Shown here piece by piece: positions 36,398 to 49,920 of a stretch of DNA of 64,000 nucleotides. The notes under the pieces were generated by a model. The model saw nothing but the letters and a program-made list of their open reading frames with translations, did no database searches and was not told where the DNA came from. Location: positions 13,889,672 to 13,953,671 of the forward strand of contig JABBOT010000004.1 in assembly GCA_016165875.1 (NCBI GenBank), given 5' to 3'. The stretch is from Acanthopleura granulata (taxonomy: Eukaryota > Mollusca > Polyplacophora > Chitonida > Chitonidae). The position numbers and the translations under genes were made by a program. Each line of letters opens with the position of its first letter. Positions within the stretch are counted from its first letter, which is position 1.

Positions 36398-39300
36398 TTA
36401 AGTCCGGGGAGCATTTCCGATTCCTAAAACAGTTTTGTAAGATCCCATTCCGTATTTTCCGACTGAAAAAAATCACACACACACAAAACCGATAATTAGA
36501 TGAAAGCAATTCGTGAGACACTGTGTATAGATCTGAAGTCTTGTATCGAGGTGTCTTGTAGCTTGAGTGCAGATCATTTGGTATTCTATTTATGGTTCCT
36601 TGCAATATGGGTGAACAGATGATAATCATTAACCTTACATAGAGAAAGCTGCCTCGATTTATGTTTCAGTCAGTCCTTATTTCGAATGTGTATACATATT
36701 AATATTCGTGCGTAAATCTCATTTTCTAGTGAAGTTCAGAAATATGCTTACAGGTAGTGGGCTTTGGTCTATCAATCAGCCAGTACTGGAATCCGGACCT
36801 CGCGCGTTCATTAAAGGAGGTCCTGGTTTTCTCCCGGCTGAGCCTCAGACTCTGCCGAGCAGGTTGGGACATCCCGTTTTGTGACATCATCAGGCCGCCG
36901 GCTACGAGTTCGTCAAAGGTCGTGGGCACTGGAAGAAAGGAACAAGCTTCTTCATTCACTTTTTTAACGCAGATTAATTCCTTCATTTATAATGGACCAT
37001 ATATAAATATAACTGGGAGAGTGTAGTATATAAACGATCTCATCGTTTAGCCAGTAGAATCAGAGTGGTTTCTGTTCAATCCAAAATATTTCGCATGTTT
37101 GTACAGTCATATTAAAGAATTTATGCTGTGATTTCTGTTTACACAGGTTGGCACATTTGAAGAATATATCGCACATGCATGGGCCATGCCGAAAATGCGG
37201 ATGAGAAGTGTGTAAACCTGGACCAAAGCTTGTCCGCTTTAGACTAAACCACTCGGAAGTTGTAAAAATAAAGTTTTAGGTCCATCATATGACTGTTAGG
37301 TAATGTATTATGGCTTGCTTACGTAACGTTTTAAGCGACCGGTACATGTAACATTGTGCTGCTGTACGTGCATATACTTACGTGGTCTTATTGGCCTACA
37401 GAACGTCGGCGATCGCGGCTCGAGACCCAGCAATGCCTGAAACGATAAGTAACCGCAGAACTGCAGGTACTGTTGTGGAAGTTACTTGTTGATATATAGA
37501 GAGATGATAAAGTAAAGTTGATAAAGATAATATTGATGAAATTAGAAAAGCACTCGGCAATTAAATATTACTATACCCTCAAAATAACGCTATGGATTGT
37601 CCCACAAATACCTATGCATGGTAGCTTTGTTGTAAACACGGCTCAACTTCACGCACCTCTCTTTCACTTGTATATATCTACATGCCACATGCTCTTATAC
37701 CTCCAGGCGGATGGAAAGCCACAACTGCTATATTACCTTGCAGAGGATAACCAATGTTTCAGCCTTTCCAATAAATGCAAAGCAAAACTGGATCTCATGC
37801 ACAAGTTCAACTGGAATCGGTGAAGTATAAAGTCGATTTGCTAGCCCCACTATATATGTGTACATTACCGTATATATATTTTTGATATGTAACTAAATAC
37901 TCAAACATGTAAGTAGGTTGTCAAAAGGTATATACGTTCGTTATAGATCACTGTTGAGAAAAACTTGGGTTTACCTTGGTTCTGTTCTTGGCCCAATGGT
38001 CCGTGCTGCTTGGGCGATATTGTCCCACGTCGTACCGTGACCAAGAGCTCAGGCTGCAAAGGAAACGCCAACAAGGCAAATGAGTTACAAGTGTTTGTAT
38101 AGCCCGTACAGTCATGTATCTCTTACATTACCATATGCTAAGTCTTTATCCTATCCTTATATATAAGGCATGAGAAGGCTGTCACGTGTGTACATGTTAC
38201 TTGTGCTGCAAAGGACTAAATACAGCCAGTACTTGAGACCATAATCTTGGGTTTAAGCTAGACCAGTAATTAACCCTTGCATATTAGCTAAGCGATTGTC
38301 TCTAGTGCGGCGCCGCTACCGCGTGTCCTTCGTTGATTGATAACCTGTGGTGATAACATAGGAGACGGGCCACTAAGCAAATTTTAGCAGACTGCTTGGC
38401 TTTCTGGAAGTGTATTAGCGACCAATGCATAATTTTTGATGAATGAGGTTCATGTCTGGCAGCTTGACCCACAGGTAATAACTGAACATAATTGACACGT
38501 CTCCCAGAGAGGTTTAGACGAGCATTGTGAACATACCTGTAAGGTAAAGCTGAGCTGAAACCTACAGCATGTTATATGCAGACGACGCGTGCCAGCGGGG
38601 TCAGAAAGCACCAGTTAACACTGGAACCCTAAAGCGTAATTTAAAACAGCGGGAGGTAAACCATATAGGGACATCTACCTGAATTAAGTCTGGTCATAAA
38701 TTTATGGTAAACGAATCTTTGATGTAATGAAGACTTTGCTTAACAACAACTCTACCGAATTAAAACGGTCTAGACAGCAAAATGACATGTTTTATAGTTC
38801 GGCATTTATTTGTAACCTTCAATACAGAAGGCATATAATTTTATTAAAAGCGGAAGTTTCAGACTAGGGATCCTACCATGTGGAGACCGAAGTTGCAGCT
38901 TTGAGCTTTCACCTTTACATACTATTTTCTCCTTTTTAATATAGCACTCTGAGATGTTTACTATATTACTATAACTGGCATCTTTTATCCAAGTCGTAGG
39001 TTGTACTATTTGTGTATGAAAACATACCTTGCTGAATTACCATGCGCAGGATTAGATTTGCCGTGCGTGTGTATGCTGTGCTGAACGTGTGTATGCCGAT
39101 GTCCTGACACAACTCATCATACTTGCTATACAAGGTACATGTACATAAACAGACGAGAGAGTTGTTGGCTGGGCATAAAGAGACGCATTACGGCACAACA
39201 ATCGGTGACAGGGAATGTACCACTTGAAAAGGATCAGTGTGCATTTTTACAGGTCACCGGTTGAGGTAATTGCTTATTCTAATGCACCTTTATAAAATCA

Positions 39301-41253
39301 GGTACAGAAAGCGGATCGTGTGATCAACATAATATAACTTAAAGTGTCAAGCGAAATGAAGTGGAAACGTTTACAGCTAATTAAATAAGGTGAAAGCTTA
39401 AGGATACTAGAGCCCCTCGGAAGCATAATTTCACATTTTGCCTTGTGTAGCCCAGAATATTGATCAAATATGGCGATGTGGATAAATTTATTCTGAAAGC
39501 TAAAGAGCGGCTGATGTCAAAAAGGCTTTTAAAATTTATCTAACTTTAACATGAACGATATAAAGAGAGAGTTTGAAAAACATCAGGGTTGTTTTTTCAA
39601 AATGTTATTTTTTTGGCCAATTTTCAGAATTTTTCAATTTCTTTGGCCCAGGTGTATAATTTACTACCTAACCTAGAAAACGGTCCCATAGTATTTAGCT
39701 ACATGTGTACCAAGTTTTATAGCATTATGTTGAAAAGTAAGCGAGGAATAAGAGTATTTCACCACACGCCGGTCTCAAAAATAGAAAGGGAGAAAAAGAC
39801 TAAAATGGTTGGAGGAGCATTTTGTTTGACAAAATTCGTCAATAGCTGTTCTGCTTCCATTTAAAATGTTAACATATCAACCTACTTACGACAAATTTGA
39901 ATACTTATTATACTCCATGAAAGCGTACATTGATGTTTTATCTGGACCTTTCTGAGCAAAACCTGCTTATAAACCCCTCCTCCAATGGCAACCCGGTGGG
40001 GTGATTAAGGCTGTTGTTTTAGTTCATAGGTGTGCCTGAGTAGTCTGCACCCGCAACAATGCACAGTTTATGACAGGAGGCAATACACATATCTATATAT
40101 TCACAGCAGGTAACCCCCCTTCAGTGAGCTAATCCCCCTAATCAGAGGGAACTAAGAAAACGTAACTGCCTCGGTTCACAACATGTTATACTTTTTAACG
40201 ATGATAACGATGTTAGTATCTACATCGAAACGCCGTGATAATAAATCAAGAAGTTGTATATCCATAAGAAAGACATGTTCTAGTGTACTTCCATCCCAAC
40301 TTCTAAATGCCACTTAAACAAGTTAATGTTATACTTTTTGTCAAATTTAAGGTATTTAAACTTTGAATTTCGTTTTCACCCTTAAGTGAGGGGAAAGATA
40401 GGAGAATGGAGAATAAGAATGTGAAATAAAAAAAAATTGCCCAAATTTCACCCCTGAGGGGTTCTAGTATCTCTTAACCCTGGAGTGCGTACATATATAA
40501 TGTGTACAGAGTTCTGCATTATTTTCTGAACTTCTGAAACATATAGACAAATCCACTGTCGTTTACCACATATACGCATATGGTGCCACATATTGTTTAG
40601 ATATGCGCTCGTACCCATCAATAAATATCAATTTAACCATGCCATTTAAAGATAACAGAAACAGAAGAAGAAGAAAAAAAGCGGAAAAAGTGAAACTATG
40701 TTCAGTAATAGTTTTCTTGTATATTGAAATTGTATTACTGGAGATAATGAAAATTCTTTGGTACTGGACACGTAAGATTGTAAGTGCTGACCCGAACCGT
40801 GCAGTGCTTCGACTTTGGCTTTAAGACAGAAGGTCAGCTCAAACCTGTATAATTAGGTGCGATGGTTTCCTCTGGGCTATACCTATAGGGTTTCCCCCAG
40901 TATACAGCCAGACATATCAACTAAATCATAATAGTTAGAGTCACATATACATGTTAACAAATACCCTGTCTTTTACCATCAAACTAACGCGCAGAAAAGA
41001 GATCTTGTGCATGTATTCCATACGCTGCAGCAATGCCGGAAGACATCCAATTAGAAATTTTATGAGCCTGAAGTATGCCCGGTAACATTAATCGAGGACA
41101 TAATTTTTGTTAGAAATGTGACGGTGTTGTCTTACGCTGTCTGTTGTACATGTAGCTTAAGTCAGGCACACATGTAGGTGGTCAATAAACAATCGCGTGA
41201 GAGTAAATGTATACTTACCCGGAGGACAAGGGTTTGGAAGCGTGGTCGATCAT
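36398..41253 (-). CDS. Unrecognised 136-residue protein, candidate ciliary protein
   Basis: Five exons, 41253-41219, 38053-37975, 37436-37382, 36928-36752 and 36462-36398, all have consensus GT-AG borders. One frame stays open through junctions of phase 2, 0, 1 and 1, which is hard to get by chance. The product is 136 residues, starting MIDHASKPLSSGLSSWSRYD. It is basic and rich in Ser, Arg and aromatic residues, with no signal peptide or membrane segment. Visible blocks are QYRPSSTDHWAKNRTK, LPTTFDELVAGGLMMSQNG, SLRLSREKTRTSFNERARSG, FQYWLIDRPKPTT and a final FGKYGMGSYKTVLGIGNAPR. I do not recognise the family. Small proteins of this make-up are common among microtubule inner proteins of cilia, and an X-box lies upstream, so a ciliary role is a guess. 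The 3-kb first intron is the weakest part of the model. Confidence 0.72.
39402..40473. mobile_element. 1.07-kb inverted-repeat element between TTAA sites
   Basis: The left end is TTAA then GGATACTAGAGCCCCTC. The right end, reversed, is TTAA then GAGATACTAGAACCCCTC. The ends match over about 17 bases apart from one indel and one change, and TTAA (39398-39401, 40474-40477) flanks both. Precise TTAA duplication is typical of piggyBac-type transposition. No transposase frame is seen, only a meaningless 91-codon frame at 39589-39864. It lies in the first intron of the unrecognised gene. Confidence 0.7.
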
Positions 41254-41349
41254 TCTGTTCGTGTTATCCAAAATGCAATGTGCACACTTACTTAACCAGC
41301 AGTCCTTAAAGTATTAAACTGGCGTGGTAAGATATTCCAAAGAGAGGGC

Positions 41350-41362
41350 GTTGCCTGGTGAC
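41350..41362 (-). promoter_or_regulatory. RFX X-box upstream of the unrecognised gene
   Basis: On the minus strand GTCACC-A-GGCAAC fits both half-sites of GTNRCC(N0-3)RGYAAC without mismatch and with a one-base spacer. It lies 97 bp upstream of the ATG at 41253, a usual distance for X-boxes of ciliary genes. Confidence 0.55.
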
Positions 41363-42235
41363 CAACTATGCCAGAAGACACTAATCACTGTAAAGGCCGC
41401 TCGGATTAATCGGATAGGGTTAAAGGATTGGGAAAAGCCCCTGTCAGGATTTCTCTATTAGAAACCCTTTGTGTGCTTTCAACCACACTTCATATAGACA
41501 TTTCCCCCTCCAATACTAACGGCTAAGTTCACTTTGTTGCAGTGCCGGCAAATAGTGCAGACCAGAAATGTGAAATCTTTCTTCTTTAACAACAGAATCA
41601 CCGGAGGGTTTTTACAATATTGACAATGGCCAGGGGATTGGCAGGATGTTTTCACCTTTGACATGAAATGGTTGAACTTGACACCACATTGGTAGATTTT
41701 AGGCCTTGATAACACGATATACTTTACTTCTCAAACTTGCAGAATAAACAGAAGATGTAAGCGGCACATTAGCCTAGTGACAATGGAAGAACACTGACGC
41801 GAGGGAACTATTATATATGTATGCATTTATACGACGATGTATAAACGCCAAAACTGTGAAAATCTGTACTTCGTCTCTCTTCAAGGGAATTAAATTAATA
41901 TATTTAGCTGTTTAAGGAAGTATTTGATGTATAGGGTGAAAGACTCTATAGTAGCCGAGTGATAGGCTCCTCCAGTTAACACTGAGCCCCACGGCTTTTG
42001 AAAACTGATATACTCATTTGAAACCATTGTGCCCTCCAGTTAGGCTGAGACTTTAGGTCAGGGAGTTCGCGATGCAATGAGGTTTCGAAACCTATATACA
42101 TTTTATCCACAATCTATGAATATTTGAGCTGACCATCGCCAAATTAGCCCTGATTATAGATTTTAAAATAATAAAATAATAAATATGACGAATACGATTT
42201 TACCGCGGATGGCTCCTATTAAATCTGGTGAAAGC

Positions 42236-42358
42236 TAGCCAGTACGACGGCGGCCGGCATTATGGTGGAAGGAAACCGGACAGAACTAGGGGGAAACCCA
42301 CGACCATCCGCAGGTTGTTGACAGACTTTCCCACGTGCGGCCGGAGAGGAAGCCGGCA
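42236..42358 (-). repeat. SINE middle fragment, minus orientation
   Basis: ACGACGGCGGCCGGCATTAT, GGAAACCGGACAGAAC, CCACGACCATCCGCAGGTTG and GCCGGAGAGGAAGCCGGCAT are the reversed middle part of the family. Head and poly(A) tail are missing. Confidence 0.7.
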
Positions 42359-44917
42359 TGAGCATGAGTGCATAATCACTATATATCAAACTATGACATG
42401 CACAAAATCGTTGGCTTGTAAGTGTTATTTAATCCCGCACATTAAGCCAACCACTGTGCATGGACAAGTGCATTTATGCTTGTGCACAGAATCCAGGAAA
42501 TCATGAAGCTTATACTGATTAAGCCACGAACTTAGAGGTTTAGCGGTATGTATCGACTATTAACTGTTAAAAACAAGTTTCGACTTACCATGATTCAATG
42601 ATTTTGGTACTCCTATACACGCCTCGATTTTGGGGCTAATAATTAAAGTAAATACATGTATACACAAAATCCTAATGCTGATATGTGTTCCTAGTGAATA
42701 AAATATAATTGAATACTGGAAACTCTTTTGAATACCGGCATATTGGTGTTGGGAATTAGGACCAAAACACATTTAGTCATTGGAAGTAATGGCTGTTAAT
42801 TCTAACTTTAAGGCAAATAATCCGATCATCAAGCATTTGTGCATGATAATATTTTTAAAGAAGAAAATACTTGTAGTGCATGGATTTCATCATACATGAT
42901 GGACATGGGATTACTTTCTGGGATTATGTTTGTCGATGTGAAAAAAAAGACCACATCAGATCCAAATTGAAGCAAAGATATTACGAAAAGTAGAAAGATC
43001 GGTCCTTTGACATCATGAATGTACCATGATGAGACAATGAAATCTATTTAATCCATAAATGTACACAACCTGTGCTACATGTGTATGCACCGATGCTTTG
43101 AACATTCAGTATACGGTATGTTATTTTACGAGTATTGTACACTAATTTGCACGTCAGAATGTCACACTATAAGCTCAAGGAACCTTTAGAGTGAACTCTG
43201 CCATCGTATATACACAGAAAAAAAGGAAGTAAGCCATAACATGAAAAAAAAAATATAAAAACATAAAAATAGTTAAAAAATACAGTGGCGTTTTGAAAGC
43301 CGAGAAGACAGGATTCGGCTTTGGGAGGAGGGAATACTGGACGCTTCACTCCGAGTAGCCATGTTGTGGAAGACCTGGAGGACTTTGCCAATCACCGATA
43401 CAATGATTCTGCTTTTTAAGGAATCTTAAGCTAAATATTGTCATTCCTTGAAAATCCTATTGAGTCATACAATTTTAATAATTATGCGCAATTTGTCTTC
43501 TGACCTGAATGGTACTTTGAGGGAATACACTTATAGATCTGCCAGGGCCTTATACTTAAACAAAAAATAGAAAAGTTCAGAGGAGTTAACAAGAGCATCT
43601 GACTCATTGACCACGGACAAGGCAGTTGCAGCGAGCCAGCGCTTTATCAGCCTGAACAGAGGTGTGTGGAGGAAGCATGGCCATTTCAGTTTCATAAGAG
43701 TACATGTATGCTCGTTTTAGGTCCACTGGTTTTGGCACATCAGTACTCTACCACTGGTAGCCATACACTGCATAGACAATTTGTCATTTTCCCAAAGCTT
43801 GTCATAGGTTATCAGCGATCTATGAAGATCACACAACCGGTAAATTGGTAGGGTCTATATAAAACCTCAGAGTAAAGCGGCGTGCCAAATACTGTCACCA
43901 ATGGTGTCAGCTACATACCCGGTCTTAGACAAGGATACCACAGGAGCCTCATGGTGACATACGTTTGTGTGTATGTATTAAAGGGTATTCCTAAAATGGC
44001 GTTAGGCAACAATCTGATAAACAAATGTTTTTCATGTATGCCCGACGAGCAACTCCCAGCTCCTTAATTGTGCACCTTGTCTTTCAGCCGACCATAGGAT
44101 TGCCGTTGTCTAAATAAGCTTGGCTAACTATACGTAAACTTAATTAATATGGTTATTTATCAAAATTTCTTCAAAATGCATACTGGCATTAAGATTGTTT
44201 CAGACATATACGTGTGCCAGCCATTATAGGCGACCCATATAGGTGACATTAATCATTGTATATACACATGTAATGTGTTCAAAAGCTGGTTTGAAGACCT
44301 CATATAATCATAATAACCTGTGGTTTTGCAGCATTACTATGACTCGTCCATGATCCGTTTATTGTGTATGGAATGCTCGTTAAATTTCGTTAAACCAAAT
44401 TTATTATCGAACTTATTAAACCGTTCAGGCCTAATGCGCATCAACTCGTCCTGACTATATGCTGAAGCATATAAAGTATACTGAAATTATTAGCTTGTTA
44501 TTTAATGTCTAAGTATATGCGTAAAAATCCGTAATTATACAACCGTCTCATTTTGTTAGCAAATATCTAAGCCGTATATGGATATTTCTTTGGCTTTGGA
44601 CTTTAGGGTCAGCTATATGAGCGGCATACTTCACTGCGAACACCAATACCTTACAGTGGTGTCATGAATCATTCCGAAGTCCAAAGTTTTCGGCTCAACT
44701 AACTCGCCAACACTGTTGAGTGCGTCATAAAACTTTCGTGAACCTCGGTCTGCTTCCTAAAGACACCAAAAAAGGGAGACCAGCTGGAGGAGAATTTCGG
44801 ACAGTCTCCTTATAGGCCTATATGTTGACAAAATAAGGAATTAAAGAGACCTATACGCTGTAGGACTACCACAATACAGATACCACTGTAGCCTAGGCCT
44901 TAGCATGCTAGCTGGTG

Positions 44918-45290
44918 CAGGGCCCAGGAGCCTCTCGCCCATGAGGTCGATGTCTGTCCAAACCCTCTCCTGGATCACTCGTGAAAAGGTTTGCCAGTAA
45001 CTTGCGGACAGTCGTGGGTTTCTCCGGTTTTCCTTCCACTATAAAATACCGACCGCCGGCATGTGGCGGTTTGCTTTGTCTTAAATTCGTGGAACGCACC
45101 AGTTCTCCACCAGCATAGTGTACATATGTGTACATTACGTTCAGAAAGTTCGTCAGTAACTTGCCAAAGGTCAGTGCATGGTTTACCCCAAAGGCCCTGG
45201 TTCGCGCCACACATAAAACAGGTCGCGATTGATGTGTAAGGAAAATTGCTTGATTACGGTGTTAAAAATGTGTATAAACAAAATCAGTTA
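44918..45290 (+). repeat. Rearranged SINE copy, plus orientation
   Basis: Starts near GGGCCCAGGAGCCTCTCGCC and continues through AAAGGTTTGCCAGTAACTTG and GTCGTGGGTTTCTCCGG. It then contains a second AAAGTTCGTCAGTAACTTGC, so part of the unit is repeated, and ends GATTACGGTGTTAAAAATG. Probably two copies, or one with an internal duplication. Confidence 0.6.
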
Positions 45291-45524
45291 AACAATTGTA
45301 ACAAAGGTTTCAACGGATGGAATCACGAAGATGCATTGTTTTGCTGCTGTTCTTGTTGTCATTGGGTTCTAACCAGAGGAGGTAGACCGTAACTCACAGA
45401 GCTTTCCAAAAGGAAAGGCTTAAATGTTCTACTACGCACTAGTTCTCAGTTGCTGACTATAATTGTTATATATGACTACTGGGTATACAATACACAGAAA
45501 ACAGGTCGATGCTATAAATTCCAT

Positions 45525-45775
45525 ATTGATTTATTTATTTGATTGGTGTTTTACGTCGTACTCAAGAATATTTCACTTATACGACGGCGCACGGTATTAT
45601 GGTGCGAGGAAACCGGGCAAACCCCGGGAGAAAACCATGATCATCCACAGGTGGCTGACAAACCTTCCCACGTACGGCCGGACAGGAAGCCAACATGAGC
45701 TGGACTTGAACTCACAGCGACCGCATTGGTGTGATGCTTCTAGGTTATTACGCTACGCTAGCGCGCTAACCAACA
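45525..45775 (-). mobile_element. SINE copy, minus orientation
   Basis: From the reversed tail (TTTATTTATTTGATTGGTGT, TTTACGTCGTACTCAAGAAT) through ACGACGGCGCACGG and CCACGTACGGCCGGAC to the reversed head GCTAGCGCGCTAACCAAC. The terminal GGGGCCTCC part is missing. Confidence 0.8.
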
Positions 45776-48700
45776 GTAACTTCCATAGTCAGTTGATTGA
45801 TTGGCTTGGATCGCGTCTGTAGCCTCGAGTACAGGCCCCAAGGCAAGTAACGGCAGCCAGGATAGGACTGGAAATCTGAAGTACAAACCTTTAGCACGTA
45901 AAGATGGGCTTGAACTAGGTTTGTAGCAACTAGTACAAGCAATTAAAAAATAAAATTGGGTCTGGAATTGGCTTAATCCCGTACAAGTATATGTGAAATT
46001 GCAGAAAGGATATCAGTATAACAGTGTGTTCTTCCTGTCACCGAACTTCGACCAAAAAGTGCAAACATTTAATTACTGGTACTTTACTGGCTTGTGAAAA
46101 TTCCCATATGCCCACTGAGTATGTTATACTGACAGTGCACCTTAATCTTCTGTAACATGTCCTGTAATAATTCAATGGCTTTGTGTTAACATCGGACTGT
46201 TGCCTAAATGAACTACCCCTGGAAGCCGAAATAGAAGACATATCGCTACCTCACAACCTCGACCTTTCTAAAAGAGGGATGTAAAGCGAGGCAGCGAAGC
46301 CGCAAGTTATAGCCAGGTATAGCGAGGTGTTGTTAATCGTCATGTTATATTCTGTAACCCTATAGCTCCTTCAGCTGCATGCTATTTTCGTCGTCCATAT
46401 CTCTTCTGTTTTGGCCGTAGCCATTGTCTTTATAACTTAGAGCTGGTTCAAAACCTAAAGCCACCCCTGGCACAGCTATACAACCGCAAAAAGCTGTTGA
46501 AGTTTTCAGCCTGGTTTTCGTCGATACCTATACCGGTGTATTATGCTTAGAATTTACTCACAAGACACAACTCACGAAGGCGACGACAAGTAATAGTTAG
46601 ATCATATTAAGTAGAATCTTAGTAGTTAAGAAGCCTACAAAAAAATGTACCTAATATGAACTAACTGGCTTGGAACATAACCTAATTTTTTTGATTGACT
46701 GTCAAAGGGCACATCTCCAGTCACAAAGCACAGGAACAGCTCACGACTGCATTCAGTTTTGGCTACATTTCAACTATGTCTGACCTATCGTAAAAGAATT
46801 GCCGGTTCCAATTTTTTTTTTAGAATGTAGGTGTTTGAATTTGGTGTATTTCTTCCTTATTGCTTGAATCAAAATAAATGTTTTTTCTCAAAATAAATGA
46901 TTTTTTTTATTTATTGCCTTTATTACAGGGCCACTTAAACAGACTATATATGTTACTCTTTGTATTCATCAGCATTACATAACATTTTACACCCCCAAAT
47001 ATCAATGACAAAAATGATGTGGTTTGAAAAGTACAATCGTTCATTGCTGCATATGAACTTTTACACTGTCTTTGCAGGTGTTCACATCCTGAACAACAAA
47101 GTATGCAGGTTTCTCCGAGTGCTTGTGACACCACGGAGAGTTGTCATTTAGCTACAATCAGTTTAAGCAATCAGTGAACTGGCAGGAGCCCAATATTTCT
47201 GAAATTTCTAAGCGATTAAGTAAGAGACTTAATGTGACAATTAGAGCAGTTTGATTCGTTGAAAAATTAAGTTATGTTCTAACTCCAGTTTACCAATATC
47301 CAAGGGATTATATGTGCCACATTTCGATAACAGTAAATTCTCTGCATATATGTATGATTTGGCAATATGATAAAGGTTACGCCGTTCTATACCTACTACT
47401 TATAAACTTCATGACGCGAAGGCTTAAATTTTCTGGTAAGTTACACAATCAGCCCAAATAAACATCGGGCAGCCAACTGACCCACGATTCTGCCATTCAG
47501 AACAATTATGTAGCTCTGGCACTTAAATGATCGACAATCAGACCAACAACATCACCCGCGTTTTAACACTGTCATCCCCTATGAAACACACGGTATAACC
47601 ACACGATGAAATGTACAATGAACTGGTATACAACTACAGTTGCTGGCAACCTTCTCTATGCTTGCTGGACAGATTTGCGCCACCATCATAGACCGATATA
47701 CATTGGCAGAAGGCCAGTGTACAATGAACAACCCTAGGAGTGTAGTTGACCATTAATTATGTAACCAAAAGAACAGTGAGAGATGGTGTATCATGGGAAT
47801 ACAGCTCGTGCGCGTCGTGGTTGAATTTGTACCCGGTCACCTTATCACTTTAGCCACGCCCGGTGGCTCCAATCAAAAGATACTTAAACACAGAGAGAAT
47901 ATATTTTGTTCATTGTTCATATATATTTAGACAGGCCTAGTGATAATTTACTACAGCCATCTGATCATCGTTTTTTTACGATTTATGAGGACTATTTCTA
48001 TTTTGATTTTCTCAAGTTGTAGGCTTCAAGGAGAAAAAGTAAACAGTGCATCTGCCATTTTCTAAATCATGTAGGCCTACAGATGCAATCTAGGAGACAA
48101 CTTGAAACTTTATATTCAAGTAACATCATAAATATAATAATGTCATTGGGCTAAATATACTCGTATAAATCCATGTCCCTCAACAGTTATTACCTTCCTG
48201 CTCACAGTCACTGGACATGATCTTTGAGATTATGTGGTCCCCCCAGTATGTGTCCATGAGCCCCAGTGACAAAGTGAAATCAGACTTGATAAGGTTCATG
48301 TTACCAGTCATGTTTTTCACAGTGTATTTACACAGTTAAAACAAACAGAGTTAATACTTTTGTCTCATTAATGAGACTATGAATTTACCCTTATAAAAAG
48401 TGTTTCAGTCCTTATCTCATGGAATGGAATTAAAAATGACATTGTGTCTCATACTGAAGCACATATATCCTGGAAGGCTATAGGCCTAGAGGCGTTCATA
48501 AACCCGCTTATATTCCGTTTGTCTTTAATTATCATTCATATCTAGTTTGATTTATGTGAAACCGTTGACTTCCAGCAATAGGCCTACTATTTATCCCATT
48601 GGATTGGGGCCCGCCCAGTTAAACAATATATAAGGCCTAATATATGATTCTATTTTATTCGCTGTCACAGATATTCGTCATCTTCTTCTAATTAACTACG

Positions 48701-48871
48701 ACAATCGTATGTATAACGGTCTATTGGGATTTATAGGCCTACGTATTTTTGCCCTGGTGTCAGTAGACTACTTGAAAAGGTTCAAGGCGTAGAAGAGGGC
48801 CAAGATGAGGCCTATATGACCAAAGGGAGATAATTCATGCTGACCCAGTAATGCTTTGCATGGACCTGCAA

Positions 48872-49000
48872 GATTTATTTATTTAGTTAGTTAGTTATTT
48901 ATTTGATTGGTGTTTTACGCGGTACTCATGAATAATTCACTTACCGGTATACGACGGCGGCCAGCATTGTGGTGGTAGGTAACCCACGACCATCCGCAAT
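48872..49000 (-). repeat. SINE 3' fragment, minus orientation
   Basis: ATTTATTTGATTGGTGTTTT, ACGCGGTACTCATGAATAAT, ACGACGGCGGCCAGCATTGT and CCCACGACCATCCGCAATG form the reversed tail half of the family, with the head missing. Confidence 0.75.
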
Positions 49001-49920
49001 GCAGAGAGGCTACAGCCTGTGTACATCTTGGGGCCTAGTCTGTATACACTGCTAGATACACTGTATACGTGTACTTCGAAGCATGTTGAACACTTCATAA
49101 CCCCATGATAATAAACTTTAATTTTACTTATTTATTTAAGCATGGCTAAATACAGCAAGGGGTAAATCGTATCGAAGCATGGATTTTTATCTGTAGACAA
49201 TGAACACACGTACAGTTCAGTGTGTACAGGCCATGAGCAACTTAATTGTAGATGTTTTTAGGGGTTCTGTGCACAATTTGTAGTCATTGCTCTACGATAA
49301 ATTTGTATTGGGATGAATGTTTTTTTCTCTTTTTCTTTTTATTTCTTTATATTTATTTATTTTACATCTAGATATCGGTATTGATGAAATTAAATGATAT
49401 ACGTACATAGCAGTCTTCTAAATCTAATTGCGTGTAGGCTACATGTACATTGCATACGGCTTGCTAGATTTTACACAAACTCAGTTAATGTTAGACTGCA
49501 GGCTTAATATAGGCTACAAACTGTATGGCATACAATTTTTTTAAAAATGTTTAAAAAAAAAATACGGCATAGACCCCTCACTAAATTCAGAACAACAAGT
49601 TTTTTATTTTTATTTTTTATAATGGAAACCGATGCAGTTATTGTATTAAAAAAAAACAAAAAAAACTAAAGGGTCATTGACGAAAATGTCAGATTTCCTC
49701 CTCGAACAATGGAAAAAGATTACTTTTAACAATGAAAGTAAAATTGCACATAAGCCTGTACCATGTCCATATTAAAGTTGGCCTGTCCCGGGCTCTGTGT
49801 GTACGTGTGTGTGTATGCAGGCTAGCGTACGATCGAGGCCAGCAGGCCTATTTACCCCTCTCGGTCGCCTCGCGTAGCTACAGTGAGAGATCGCTAGAGC
49901 ACATGTAGGGCTGGGGAGGG

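Larger units (their letters stand above)
41363..49920. other. 8.6-kb intergenic stretch rich in SINEs
   Basis: No supported coding exon. It holds SINE pieces at 42236-42358, 44918-45290, 45525-45775 and 48872-49000. Stretches 42780-44900 and 45900-48870 are AT-rich and show nothing I can name. It should contain the 5' flanks of two divergent genes, the unrecognised one and the ZNF292-like one. Confidence 0.55.

Noticed and set aside
39589..39864. 91-codon frame in the TTAA element
   Set aside because: No transposase motif; low-complexity start and no similarity I recognise.
41479..41715. Minus-strand frame with several Cys pairs (CQYCKNPP, CTICRHC)
   Set aside because: No recognised zinc-binding spacing, no splice or start support, and only 78 codons. 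Most likely chance.
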